DNA of 64,000 nucleotides from assembly GCA_965247375.1 (NCBI GenBank), contig CBDFHU010000025.1:61922-125921 (forward strand). The letters are read 5' to 3'. Under the pieces are notes generated by a model. It had not been told where the DNA came from, searched no databases, and worked only from the letters and a program-made list of their open reading frames with translations. The translations under genes were made by a program, and so were the position numbers. The DNA comes from Arsenicibacter sp965247375 (GTDB taxonomy: Bacteria > Bacteroidota > Bacteroidia > Cytophagales > Spirosomataceae). This document shows, one piece after another, positions 9,540 through 18,600 of the stretch (positions are counted from its first letter, which is position 1; each line of letters opens with the position of its first letter).

Positions 9540-9595
9540 AATGATTGAGTGATTGAATGATTTAGTGCGTTTTTCAATTCAATCACTCAGTCATT
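9540..9595. repeat. Word-type palindrome between convergent genes
   Basis: The left arm 9540-9560 (AATGATTGAGTGATTGAATG and one more base) pairs with the right arm 9574-9595 with about two mismatches. The arms are built from the repeated word TGATTGA. The right arm abuts the fabH stop codon at 9596-9598. It is probably a two-way terminator. Confidence 0.7.
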
Positions 9596-10597
9596 CTACC
9601 ATTTTATCAGCGCTGAGGCCCAGGTAAAGCCGCTGCCGAACGCGGCAAGACAAACAAGGTCACCGGGTTTCACGCGTCCCTGTTCCCAGGCTTCTGTCAA
9701 TGCAATCGGAATGGAAGCGGCCGTTGTGTTGCCATACAGGTGAATGTTACTCATTACCTTTTCTTCGGGCAGATTCATCTGCTGGCGGACATAGTCCGAA
9801 ATCCGGATGTTGGCCTGGTGCGGAACCAGTAAAGAAATATCACTTGCCGAGTACCCGTTGGCTTTCAGGCTTTCATTGATTACCTCCGAAAAGCGGACAA
9901 CGGCATGTTTAAACACTGCGTTGCCGTTCATAATCACATCAATACCGCCCTCATCCAGCATGTCTTTGGTGACCGCACGGCCCGGACGGCTGCTGCCCGG
10001 GTCTTTGACATACAACTCTTCGGCATACCGGCCGTCGGCATGCAGGTGCGTTGACAGTACACGATGCTCCGGATCAGTGGAGGCCTGCACTACGGCAGCA
10101 CCGGCACCATCGCCGAAAATAACGGCCACATTCCGGCCTTCGGTACTTTTGTTGATCCAGGACGACTGAATTTCGGAGCCGACAATCAGAACGTTTTTAT
10201 ACATGCCGGTCCGGATAAACTGGTCGGCAATGGAAAGAGCATAGACGAAGCCGGAACACTGGTTGCGGATATCAATCACCCCGATACCATCCAGCCCGAG
10301 TTCGCGCTGCATGAGGAAGGCAGAACCCGGAAAAAAATAATCCGGTGTGATGGTCGCATAAACGATCAGATCAATGGCCGACGCCTCAATGCCAGCCCGT
10401 TCGATGGCCATGCGGGAAGCCGCCGTTGCCATACTGGCATTCGTATCTTTTCCGTAGGTGAAATAACGCCGTTGCTGTATACCGGTACGCTCACGGATCC
10501 AGGCATCCGAGGTTTCCATGTATTGCGTCAGGTCATCGTTGGTTACAATATTGTCGGGGACATAAAAGCCGAGTCCCGTTATGGTCGAGTACGTCAT
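9596..10597 (-). CDS. fabH: 3-oxoacyl-ACP synthase III
   Basis: This is a ketoacyl synthase III of about 333 residues that starts fatty acid synthesis by condensing an acyl-CoA with malonyl-ACP. The catalytic triad is visible: Cys114 in NQCSGFVYA, His in LVPHQANIRI and Asn in YGNTTAAS. The C-terminal GSGFTWASALIKW is typical. I place the start at MTYSTITGLGFYVP (10597) because this matches the family N terminus; a start six codons upstream is possible. The gene is alone in its direction and faces the CoA-binding gene. Nothing is odd about it. Whether it uses acetyl-CoA or branched starters cannot be read from the sequence. Confidence 0.95.
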   Translation of the reverse strand: MTYSTITGLGFYVPDNIVTNDDLTQYMETSDAWIRERTGIQQRRYFTYGKDTNASMATAASRMAIERAGIEASAIDLIVYATITPDYFFPGSAFLMQRELGLDGIGVIDIRNQCSGFVYALSIADQFIRTGMYKNVLIVGSEIQSSWINKSTEGRNVAVIFGDGAGAAVVQASTDPEHRVLSTHLHADGRYAEELYVKDPGSSRPGRAVTKDMLDEGGIDVIMNGNAVFKHAVVRFSEVINESLKANGYSASDISLLVPHQANIRISDYVRQQMNLPEEKVMSNIHLYGNTTAASIPIALTEAWEQGRVKPGDLVCLAAFGSGFTWASALIKW

Positions 10598-10726
10598 AGT
10601 ATTGCAATAAAGCAAAAAAAGCCCGGCTAAAATAGCACTTTATTCGGGGAGGATTGTCGTATCCATGAATAAAGTCCTGAATTTGCCGGGATAGTGCAAA
10701 AAAAGTATGCAATTTTTACTGTTTGC

Positions 10727-10978
10727 TTACGCTGTATGTAACGTAAAGCTATATTCTTCCATGATCAGGTTTGCCAACAGCTGCCGGCACGCTTCGTCGA
10801 CAGTTGCTGTAGCGGCTTCTTCGCTTTCAGCGTCAACTTCTAACCGGATGTGTTTCCCGATACGAACGTCTCCGACATTGTCGATGTGCAGGTTGTGGAG
10901 GCCAAGCCGAACCGCTTTTCCTTGAGGATCCAGAATTTCTTTCCGGGGCATTACGTCGATTTCTGCGAAAAATTTCAT
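10727..10978 (-). CDS. purS: Phosphoribosylformylglycinamidine synthase subunit PurS
   Basis: This small protein of 83 residues starts MKFFAEIDVMPRKEILDPQG and contains LGLHNLHIDNVGDVRIGKHI, the PurS fold signature. PurS bridges PurL and PurQ in the fourth step of purine synthesis. The start at 10978 fits the family; the longer reading upstream runs into a palindromic repeat and is not credible. No purL or purQ is near. The gene lies downstream of pssA, from which it is separated by the repeat at 10986-11090. Confidence 0.93.
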   Translation of the reverse strand: MKFFAEIDVMPRKEILDPQGKAVRLGLHNLHIDNVGDVRIGKHIRLEVDAESEEAATATVDEACRQLLANLIMEEYSFTLHTA

Positions 10979-10985
10979 GAATGAT

Positions 10986-11090
10986 AAAGAGTGAGAGAGT
11001 GAAAGAGTTAAAGAGCGAAAGAGTTGTGTATAGTGCTTGGACAAACATGCCGGGAATACCGCTCTTTCAGTCTTTCGCTCTTTCGCTCAT
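10986..11090. repeat. GAAAGAGC-word palindrome entering the pssA 3' end
   Basis: The left arm (10986-11023) is made of GAAAGAG/GTGAGAG-type words. The right arm (11062-11090) is made of CTCTTTC words and pairs with it imperfectly. The pssA stop codon at 11067-11069 lies inside the right arm, so the last residues of PssA (SERAKD) are encoded by the repeat. Related palindromes occur at 25616-25670, 26205-26343 and 48454-48567. Confidence 0.75.
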
Positions 11091-11753
11091 TGACAATACC
11101 ACATACAACCCGATAATCAGAGGCAGGGCTGCGAACCGCAAAATTAACAGAAGTAGGGCGGAAAGAATCAGAAAAATGTATTTTATTTTATTTGCCTGCC
11201 AGCTGAAGGTCTTAAATTTCAGCGCCAGCAAAGGCAATTCGGCGACCAGCATAAACGAAAAAAGCGTAATGGCCGCCAGCACATACGGGTTGTACCAATA
11301 GGTGGTCAGTTCGGGCTGGTAATGGCTCATAAACGGGAACGAGGCAATCATCAGGCTGTTGGCCGGGGTCGGTACGCCGATGAAGCCGTCTGCCTGCCGG
11401 GTGTCAATGTTGAAATTGGCCAGCCGGATTGCCGACAGTATGGTGATTAGAAACGCACCATAGGCGAACAGGCCCATGTCCAGTCCCTGCGCCAGTTTGA
11501 AGACCAGAATGCCGGGCAGCAGGCCAAACGTAACCATGTCGGCGAGCGAATCCAGCTCTTTGCCGAAGGGACCGGATGCATGAACCAGCCGGGCCACAAA
11601 CCCATCACCGAAATCAAGAATGGCCGCCACAACCATCAGCCAGGCAGCCGTTACCAGATCACCGTTCAGTGCCATCACGATGGCAATGCTCCCGCAGAGC
11701 AGGTTGCCGCACGTCATGGTATTGGGTATTTGCTTGATAATTTTTGACAGCAT
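11067..11753 (-). CDS. pssA: CDP-diacylglycerol--serine O-phosphatidyltransferase
   Basis: This multi-pass membrane enzyme makes phosphatidylserine from CDP-diacylglycerol and serine, the route to phosphatidylethanolamine. The CDP-alcohol phosphotransferase signature is intact, with DGFVAR followed by GKELDSLADMV supplying the spaced aspartates. It has about 228 residues from MLSKIIKQIPNTMTCGNLLC; an ATG five codons earlier (11768) is also possible. At least six hydrophobic segments are visible. The last residues (SERAKD) come from an invading palindromic repeat and so are probably dispensable. It lies just downstream of the metallo-hydrolase gene (15-30 bp gap) and may belong to that operon. 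Confidence 0.93.
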   Translation of the reverse strand: MLSKIIKQIPNTMTCGNLLCGSIAIVMALNGDLVTAAWLMVVAAILDFGDGFVARLVHASGPFGKELDSLADMVTFGLLPGILVFKLAQGLDMGLFAYGAFLITILSAIRLANFNIDTRQADGFIGVPTPANSLMIASFPFMSHYQPELTTYWYNPYVLAAITLFSFMLVAELPLLALKFKTFSWQANKIKYIFLILSALLLLILRFAALPLIIGLYVVLSMSERAKD

Positions 11754-11783
11754 ATATATAGGTATCAACAGCGTATCCGGTCA

Positions 11784-12425
11784 TTACTCCATCCGGATAA
11801 ACGGGTTCGTTTTTTTCTCGCGGCCGATGGTTGTCGGGTCCATGTGGCCGGCATACACCGTAAAATCGTCCGGCAGGGTATACAGTTTGGCCCGGATACT
11901 GTTCAGCAAAGCCTGATGATCGCAGTAGGGAAAATCGGTCCGGCCGATGCTGCCCTTAAACAGCACATCGCCGCCGATCACATACCGGTTTTTGTGATTG
12001 ACAAATACTACATGACCGGGAGCGTGTCCGGGGGTGTGTAACACATCAAGTGTCGTGTTGCCGAATGTAATTTTGTCGCCCTCATGCAGAAAGACATCAA
12101 CGTCTGTAGGGTCGTAGCCTCTGAGGCCGTACATTTCCATGCGCTTCGGGACATCGTTGAAAATCACCATATCGAGCTCATGCAGGTACATTTTCACGCC
12201 ATATTTACGTTTGACATACGCACTGCCAAATACGTGGTCCAGGTGCGAATGGGTCTGGAGCAGGTGGGTAACTGTCAGGTGTTGACTATCGATGAAGTTG
12301 GCGAGGGTTTCCTTTTCGGCCTGTTCATAGCAGCCCGGATCAATGACCACCGCTTTTTTTGTCTCATCGTCAACAACAATGTAGGTGTTTTCCTGAAACG
12401 GGGAAAACGTGAATGCCTTAACCAT
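11784..12425 (-). CDS. MBL-fold metallo-hydrolase (glyoxalase II-like)
   Basis: This is a 213-residue metallo-beta-lactamase-fold hydrolase. The zinc motif THSHLDH is at residues 58-64, with further ligands in HTPGHAPGHVVF and near YAGHMDPTTIG. It resembles the glyoxalase II / YcbL group that cleaves thioesters such as lactoylglutathione, though the substrate is not fixed by sequence. The start MVKAFTFSPFQENTY at 12425 matches the family and lies one base after the stop of the upstream methyltransferase gene, indicating an operon. Earlier in-frame codons overlap that gene and are not needed. Confidence 0.92.
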   Translation of the reverse strand: MVKAFTFSPFQENTYIVVDDETKKAVVIDPGCYEQAEKETLANFIDSQHLTVTHLLQTHSHLDHVFGSAYVKRKYGVKMYLHELDMVIFNDVPKRMEMYGLRGYDPTDVDVFLHEGDKITFGNTTLDVLHTPGHAPGHVVFVNHKNRYVIGGDVLFKGSIGRTDFPYCDHQALLNSIRAKLYTLPDDFTVYAGHMDPTTIGREKKTNPFIRME

Positions 12426-12426
12426 G

Positions 12427-13128
12427 TCAGAATAAGAGAAAAACAGTTGGTTTTTTATGCAGGTCGGGAAGTTGCCCTTTCCAGTCTTTGATGGTTTTAG
12501 TTTTGATAAACGCATCCGGCGCCGTTACGTTGCAGGCCACACACAGGCGGCTGTCGCCGGCACACGCCGACAGGACATCGCCCAGCATCTGATTATTCCG
12601 GTAAGGCGTTTCCATAAAAATTTGGGTCTGCTGCTTCTGGCGGGCATCTTTTTCCAGCTGTTTCAGGGCCTTACTGCGTTCACCCCGGTCAATGGGCAGG
12701 TAGCCGTGAAAGACAAAGGATTGCCCGCTCATACCGGAAGCCATCAGCGCCATCAGGATCGACGAGGGTCCCACGAGCGGAACAACTGTCCAGCCCAGTT
12801 GATGAGCCACCCGGACGGCAGCGGCGCCCGGGTCGGCGACACCGGGGCATCCGGCTTCCGACAGCACACCGGCGTCTTGTTTCCGGTCGGTCAGGACCTG
12901 CATGTTGCGGCGTACTTCAGTATCGGTCGTATCTTTATGTAAATCGAAAAACGATAGTTCATCGATGACCTTACCGGTTTTGAGGCTACTGATAAAGCGG
13001 CGGGCTGTCCGGACATTTTCGACAAAGTAGGCATCGAGGGTACACATTACCTCTCGGATTTGGGGAGACAATACTGCGTCGGCGGTGTTTTCGGCCAGAA
13101 CTGTAGGGATCAAATATAATGTAGGCAT
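12427..13128 (-). CDS. SAM-dependent methyltransferase, RsmI-like tetrapyrrole methylase fold
   Basis: This 233-residue protein has SEAGCPGVADPG at 90-101 and LVGPSSILMAL from 118, both typical of the RsmI branch of the tetrapyrrole methylase family. RsmI methylates the 2'-O of C1402 in 16S rRNA. This protein is shorter, with a divergent N terminus and C terminus, so it may be a paralogue with another target. Its start codon overlaps the stop of the upstream hydrolase gene by one base (TGATG at 13126-13130), and its stop is next to the start of the metallo-hydrolase gene. The three genes therefore form a tight operon. Confidence 0.88.
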   Translation of the reverse strand: MPTLYLIPTVLAENTADAVLSPQIREVMCTLDAYFVENVRTARRFISSLKTGKVIDELSFFDLHKDTTDTEVRRNMQVLTDRKQDAGVLSEAGCPGVADPGAAAVRVAHQLGWTVVPLVGPSSILMALMASGMSGQSFVFHGYLPIDRGERSKALKQLEKDARQKQQTQIFMETPYRNNQMLGDVLSACAGDSRLCVACNVTAPDAFIKTKTIKDWKGQLPDLHKKPTVFLLF

Positions 13129-13895
13129 CAGGCGATAAAGGCTAAAACGGCTTCAACAAACTCTGCCGGCTTTTCAGCCTGCACCCAGTGACCGGCACCG
13201 GCAATGGTCTGAACAATGGCATTCGGGAAAATCCGCTTAATCGTTTGTTCATCTTCTTCTGTAATATAGGGCGATTCACTGCCCCGCATAAATAAGGTTG
13301 GTTCGGTAACCTGCCGGACCGCCTTCAGTTCTTCGCCGACACCGTGGATTTCCCGTTCGAGAACCGGTACGTTAATGCGCCAGTCAAATTTACCTTCGGC
13401 GTTGCGGTACAGGTTTTTCAGTAAAAACTGCCGCACCGCAGCGGACCGTTCGTACTCACTGAAAATGGCATCGGCTTCGTTCCGGTTGCTGAGGGTCTGT
13501 AGGGGTACCGCGTTGAAGCCCCGCAGAATTTCCCCGTGATGGACAGGGTAAAAGCGGGGGGCAATATCAACCACAATCAGTTTGCTGAAGGTGTCCGGAT
13601 ATGACATGGCGTATTGCATGACCGTTTTGCCACCCATCGAGTGTCCGATCAGTACCGGCTTATCCAGCTGATGATCCTGTATAAATTCATGGAGATCAGC
13701 CGCCATCATATCGTAGTCAAATTCATCACTACGCGGCGACTGACCATGATTCCGCTGATCAACCGAGAACACACGGAAGCCTTGGGCAGCAATGGCCTTG
13801 CTGATGGTAACATAGTTGTCAGATGAGCCGAAAATGCCGTGCAGAAATATCACGGCCGACCCGGTATCGCCTGACTGACGAAAGAATAATTTCAT
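13128..13895 (-). CDS. Alpha/beta hydrolase (YbfF-like esterase)
   Basis: This alpha/beta hydrolase of 255 residues starts MKLFFRQSGDTGSAVIFLHG. The nucleophile elbow is GHSMGG (84-89, Ser86), the oxyanion region is HGIFGSSDN, and the catalytic His is in GAGHWVQAEKP near the end. It is close to the YbfF esterase group; the natural substrate is unknown. The start at 13895 is preferred because upstream sequence is a palindromic repeat that happens to stay open in this frame. It is the first gene of the operon with the methyltransferase and the metallo-hydrolase. Confidence 0.9.
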   Translation of the reverse strand: MKLFFRQSGDTGSAVIFLHGIFGSSDNYVTISKAIAAQGFRVFSVDQRNHGQSPRSDEFDYDMMAADLHEFIQDHQLDKPVLIGHSMGGKTVMQYAMSYPDTFSKLIVVDIAPRFYPVHHGEILRGFNAVPLQTLSNRNEADAIFSEYERSAAVRQFLLKNLYRNAEGKFDWRINVPVLEREIHGVGEELKAVRQVTEPTLFMRGSESPYITEEDEQTIKRIFPNAIVQTIAGAGHWVQAEKPAEFVEAVLAFIA

Positions 13896-13909
13896 AATCA
13901 AGGTATTTT

Positions 13910-13992
13910 GCCACGAAGGCGCCAGGAACCGGAGCAGCACGAAGAAAAAAAGAAAAACTTCGTGCTGCTTTATGTCTTCCCGCCTTTGTGGC
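13910..13992. repeat. Long palindrome, copy 1 of a tandem pair
   Basis: The outer arms GCCACGAAGGCG and CGCCTTTGTGGC enclose inner arms AGCAGCACGAAG and CTTCGTGCTGCT around an A-rich loop. Copy 2 follows 106 bp later (14016-14097). The pair fills the gap between selD and the hydrolase gene. Confidence 0.85.
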
Positions 13993-14015
13993 ATTCCATT
14001 GTAAAAAACTGTTTA

Positions 14016-14097
14016 GCCACGAAGACGCAAAGAACCGGAGCGGCATGAAGAAAAAAGAAAAACTTCGTGCCGCTTTATGTCTTCCCGCCTTTGTGGC
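14016..14097. repeat. Long palindrome, copy 2 of a tandem pair
   Basis: This copy has the same architecture as the one at 13910-13992. Its inner arms read AGCGGCATGAAG and CTTCGTGCCGCT: one pair has changed A:T to G:C on both sides, and another has become a G:T wobble. Pairing is kept while the sequence changes, which supports a selected hairpin. Confidence 0.85.
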
Positions 14098-14107
14098 CCA
14101 AACTAAG

Positions 14108-15169
14108 CTAGTAAATGTAAACAGATTTATCCTTACGAAGGATGAACTCGCCGAATGACTGCAAAGTAAACCCATTTTGGGCAGCAACGTGTTCAAAGGC
14201 GGCACAAGAATCCGGTTCAACGGCAATCAGCAGGCCGCCGGACGTTTGCGGATCAGCCAGGATAAACCGTTGTTCATCGGGTAAACCGGCAATTTTGTGC
14301 CCGTAGCTGTCCCAGTTGCGGTGCGTCCCGCCGGGAATACTTTTCTGCGCCAGGTAAACATCAAGGACCGGCAGTTTAGGGACGGCATCAAACGTGATGT
14401 TCGCGCTCAGACCGCTGCCATCAGCCATTTCCACCAAATGACCAAGTAAGCCGAAACCGGTCACGTCGGTAAGGGCTTTCACGTAGGGTAGTTTGCCCAC
14501 TACGGCTCCGAATTTATTCAGCTGCGCCATCTGGGCAGGGGCCAGCTGCGCGTGTTCCGGTGCCAGAATCCCTTTTTTCTGAGCCGTTGTCAGAATGCCG
14601 ACGCCGAGTGGTTTGGTCAGGTAGAGCCGGCAGCCGGCGGTGGCGGTGTTGTTTTGTTTCAGGTGCTCTGTACGGACCTTGCCGGTTACGGCCAGCCCGA
14701 AAATCGGTTCGGGTGAGTCGATGCTGTGGCCGCCCGCCAGCGGAATGCCGGCTTCCGCACAGATGGCCCGGCTACCGGCCAGCACCTCTCCGGCTACTTC
14801 CGGCGGCAGCTTATCCAGCGGCCAACCCAGAATGGCAATTGCCATCAGCGGTTCGCCGCCCATAGCATATACATCGCTGATGGCGTTGGCAGAGGCAATC
14901 CGGCCAAAATCAAAGGCATCATCCACAATCGGCATAAAAAAGTCGGTGGTGCTGATGATAGCGTCTCCGTTGCCGAGGTCCATCACCGCCGCATCATCGC
15001 GGGAGTCATTTCCGACCAGCAGCCGGTGGGCGAGGGGAGAGGCAGCCGGCGGGCTGATAGTTGTTTGATTGTGATGCAGAATCCGGTCCAGAATGTTCGG
15101 CGCGATTTTGCAGCCGCAGCCAGCCCCGTGGCTGTATTGCGTAAGTTTTATAGTGTCAACGGGTGTCAT
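14108..15169 (-). CDS. selD: Selenide, water dikinase (selenophosphate synthetase)
   Basis: This 353-residue SelD makes selenophosphate from selenide and ATP. The N terminus carries YSHGAGCGCKIAPN with the catalytic Cys18 and Lys21, as in the E. coli enzyme. Also visible are the ATP/metal segments DDAAVMDLGNGDAIISTTDFF and GGHSIDSPEPIFGL, and the C-terminal DPQTSGGLLIAV. Selenophosphate feeds selenocysteine tRNA, 2-selenouridine in tRNA, or a selenium cofactor. No selA, selB, mnmH or partner is in the window, so the use cannot be named. The gene is divergent from the large TonB receptor. Confidence 0.96.
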   Translation of the reverse strand: MTPVDTIKLTQYSHGAGCGCKIAPNILDRILHHNQTTISPPAASPLAHRLLVGNDSRDDAAVMDLGNGDAIISTTDFFMPIVDDAFDFGRIASANAISDVYAMGGEPLMAIAILGWPLDKLPPEVAGEVLAGSRAICAEAGIPLAGGHSIDSPEPIFGLAVTGKVRTEHLKQNNTATAGCRLYLTKPLGVGILTTAQKKGILAPEHAQLAPAQMAQLNKFGAVVGKLPYVKALTDVTGFGLLGHLVEMADGSGLSANITFDAVPKLPVLDVYLAQKSIPGGTHRNWDSYGHKIAGLPDEQRFILADPQTSGGLLIAVEPDSCAAFEHVAAQNGFTLQSFGEFILRKDKSVYIY

Positions 15170-15601
15170 TTCTCAACTATTTATCGGTGAAGAAACACCG
15201 GAACGATACGTTTTGATAGTAAATCAATAAAAAACAGGGCAAATTACACAACTCCGCTTAAAGGCTTATTTTGTATAATTTTAAGTTTGCCGGATTTCCG
15301 CTAATGATGTTGTGAAAAAATCAGGCAAATAATCAATCAAAAAACAGCGAAATAAGTATCATATCGGGCAAAGCAAAAAATGAAGGGCCCTTCCTTCATA
15401 ATTATTTAACCGTTAAGGTTTGAACAATGTGAATATAAAAGTATACTTTTTCTATAAAAGCTCATTCCCAGATCACTTAAACTGGATTTCTCGAAGAAGA
15501 GCGTTGCTCATTAGTATATTTTATTGTTTTTTTGAGGAAGTTTTCGGGCAGCCCATTGTTGTCTGATGTCTTTCATCATCTTAATCAAACAACCCAAGTT
15601 T
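15170..15601. other. Divergent promoter region of selD and the TonB receptor
   Basis: This is about 430 bp of AT-rich sequence without a credible ORF. Several TA-rich blocks (for example around 15430-15470 and 15510-15530) resemble degenerate Bacteroidota -7 elements, but none can be chosen with confidence. No hairpin or riboswitch was recognised. Confidence 0.5.
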
Positions 15602-18600
15602 ATGCATTTTAAACTTGTACAAAAAACAAGGACGGCTTTTAAACTTTTCGGAGTTTTGGCCGTATTTTTTTTGGGGCTAATCAATGCACAGGCCCAGGTT
15701 ACTACCTCTCAGATCAACGGTGCCGTTGTTGACGACAAAGGAGAAGCCCTGCCAGGTGCCACAGTATTAGCCATTCACTTACCATCGGGTAGCCGCTATG
15801 GTACAACCACGAATGCTGCCGGCCGGTATACCATTCCGGGTGTACGTATCGGTGGTCCTTACAAAGTATCAGTAACCTTCGTTGGTTATCAGGAACAAAC
15901 ACGGGATGGTATCACAGCCAACCTTGGTTCTGCGGCTAACGTCGATTTCAAACTGGCAAACGCCAGCACACAGCTGTCAGAAGTAACGGTTTCGGGTACG
16001 CGCAGTGATGTGTTCAGCTCTGACCGTACGGGTGCTGCGGCAACGTTCGGTCGTGAAACGATCAACAACCTGCCGACAATCGGTCGTACCATCAACGACA
16101 TTACCAAGTACAACGCGTACGGTAACGGTCGTTCATTCGCTGGTCAGGACAGCCGTTTCAACAACTTCACCATTGACGGTTCGGTATTCAACAACGGTTT
16201 CGGTCTGGGTTCATCGGCTCAGGCAGGTGGCCGTACGGGTACTACAGCCGTTTCGCTTGACGCGATCGACGAAGTTCAGCTGAACGTAGCGCCTTACGAC
16301 GTTCGTCAGTCAGGTTTCGCCGGTGCCGGTATCAACGCCGTAACCCGTTCAGGAACAAACGAATTCTCGGGCTCTGCCTATCACCTGTTCCGTACGAGTA
16401 AAGACTCGTTCCGGATGGTGGGTAAAAAAGCTGATGGCCGCGATATCCCGCCGGTTAACATCAATGAGAAAACAACCGGTTTCCGCGTAGGTGGCCCGCT
16501 GATCAAAAACAAACTGTTCTTTTTCGTTAACTACGAGCAGTTTACCAGCAGCACGCCTGCTCTTGACTGGCAGGTTAACCGTGGTCAGACATCAGGTAAC
16601 ATTTCGCGGGTAACGCAGGCCGATGTAGATGATATCACGAACTTTATGCGTACGAACTTCGGTCGTGAGCTGGGTCCGTTCGATAACTTCAACAACGAAG
16701 TAACCAGCAAGAAAGGGCTTGTTCGTTTAGATTACAACATCAACGACAACCACAAGCTGACCGTACGGTACTCGCACCACAACTCACAGTCAGGTGTTCC
16801 GATCAGTAACAGTAACAGTAGCAACACAGCGGGTAACGGTAACCGTACCAACTCATCGCTGGCCCTGTCACCACAAAGCACTGGCTACCTGATCGCTGAC
16901 AATACACGCTCAATCGCTGCCGAATTAAACTCGAACTTCAAAGGTAAGTGGGCGAACCAGTTAGTAGCTACCTACAACAAGCAGATTGAAGACCGTCAGT
17001 ATCTGACAGATCTGTTCCCGTCGATTGACATCCTGCAGGGCGGCTCTACGTATATGTCACTTGGTTTCGATCCGTTCACGCCTAGTAACAAGCTAAACTA
17101 TTCGACGCTGAACCTGACAAATAACCTGAGCTATTTTGCCGGTAAGCACACTCTGACCTTGGGTCTGGGCTACGAAAACTTCGTATCGAACAACCTGTTC
17201 TTCCCTGCATCAAACGGTGTGTACGTGTATAACTCACTGGCCGAGTTTAAAACAGCAGCATTAGCGTATAAAAATAACCCGACTGCTACAACCTCGCCCG
17301 TAACGGTTAACCGCTACAACCTTCGTTACTCATTGCTGGACGGCGGTGCAGAACCTTGGCAGCAACTGCAGTCAAACACATACAGTGCTTATATTCAGGA
17401 TGAATTTCAGGCAACACCTAACCTGAAACTGACACTGGGTCTGCGTGGTGATATCTTTGCCTATGATCAGTCACTGGCAGAAGATTTTAACAACCCTGTC
17501 GTTGCACGGATGACTTTCAAGGATGAAGACAAGCTTGACTATAAGGTAAGTACGGGTGCGTTCCCTAAAAACCGTTTGTTGCTGTCACCACGTCTGGGCA
17601 TCAACTGGGATGTAACCGGTGATAAGAAAACGCAGGTGCGTGGAGGTACGGGTATTTTCGTGTCGCGTATTCCACAGGTACTGGTATCGAACCAGCTGGG
17701 TAACAACGGTGTAAATACGGCCGTTATTAACCTGCAGAATACGACAACCGTTCCATTTGTACTAAGCCCGAGCGAATTGCCGGCAGCACTGCGTCCGGAT
17801 CCGTCAAAGGTGAATATTGAAAACATTTCAGGTTATGCGGTGAATGCAACAGATCAGAATCTGAAGTATCCGTCGATCTGGAAAACAAATATTGCGGTTG
17901 ATCAGAAGTTACCATGGGGATTGATTGGTACTGCCGAGTTTATTTATAATAAAACAATCAATGGTCTGCGGTATATTGATGCCAACCTGAAGGCTCCGGA
18001 TCGTACGCTGTCAGGAGCTGATACACGGGACCGCTTCCCGACTTCACGATTTATCAATACGCAGGTATCGAATGTGTTTGTACTGAAAAATACGAATGTT
18101 GGGTATGCCTACACCGCAACAGCTAAGTTAGAAAAACCCGCTTCTAATGGTTTCGGTGGAATGTTAGCCTATACGTATGGCTATGCACGTGACATGCAGT
18201 CAGTTGGTAGTACCGTACAGGCAAATATGCCGACAATCTATGGTCAGAACTACCTGACAGAGTCATTCAGCGATAATGATCAGCGTCACCGGATCATTGG
18301 TTATCTGAACTACCGCCTGAACTACGGTGGTAAATTCGGTGGCTCGACAATGTTTACACTGGGTCTGACCTCACAAAGTGGCGGTAAACTTTCTTATGTA
18401 TACGGTAACGACGTGAATGGTGATGGACAGACGGCAAATGACTTGATCTATGTGCCAAACAAAGGTTCAGATCTGACATTTACGCAGTTTACAACAGGTT
18501 CGGGTGCAACACTGCAGACATTCACAAATGAGCAACAGCAGGCGGCATTTGAGCAGTACATTGAAAACAACCCGTACCTGAAAACACGCCGTGGTCAGTA

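Noticed and set aside
10064..10630. Open frame of 188 codons on the + strand
   Set aside because: It is antisense to fabH, which has all catalytic residues.
13910..14097. Possible CRISPR array because of tandem repeats
   Set aside because: There are only two copies, each a self-complementary 83-bp unit without spacers of constant length; no cas genes are present.
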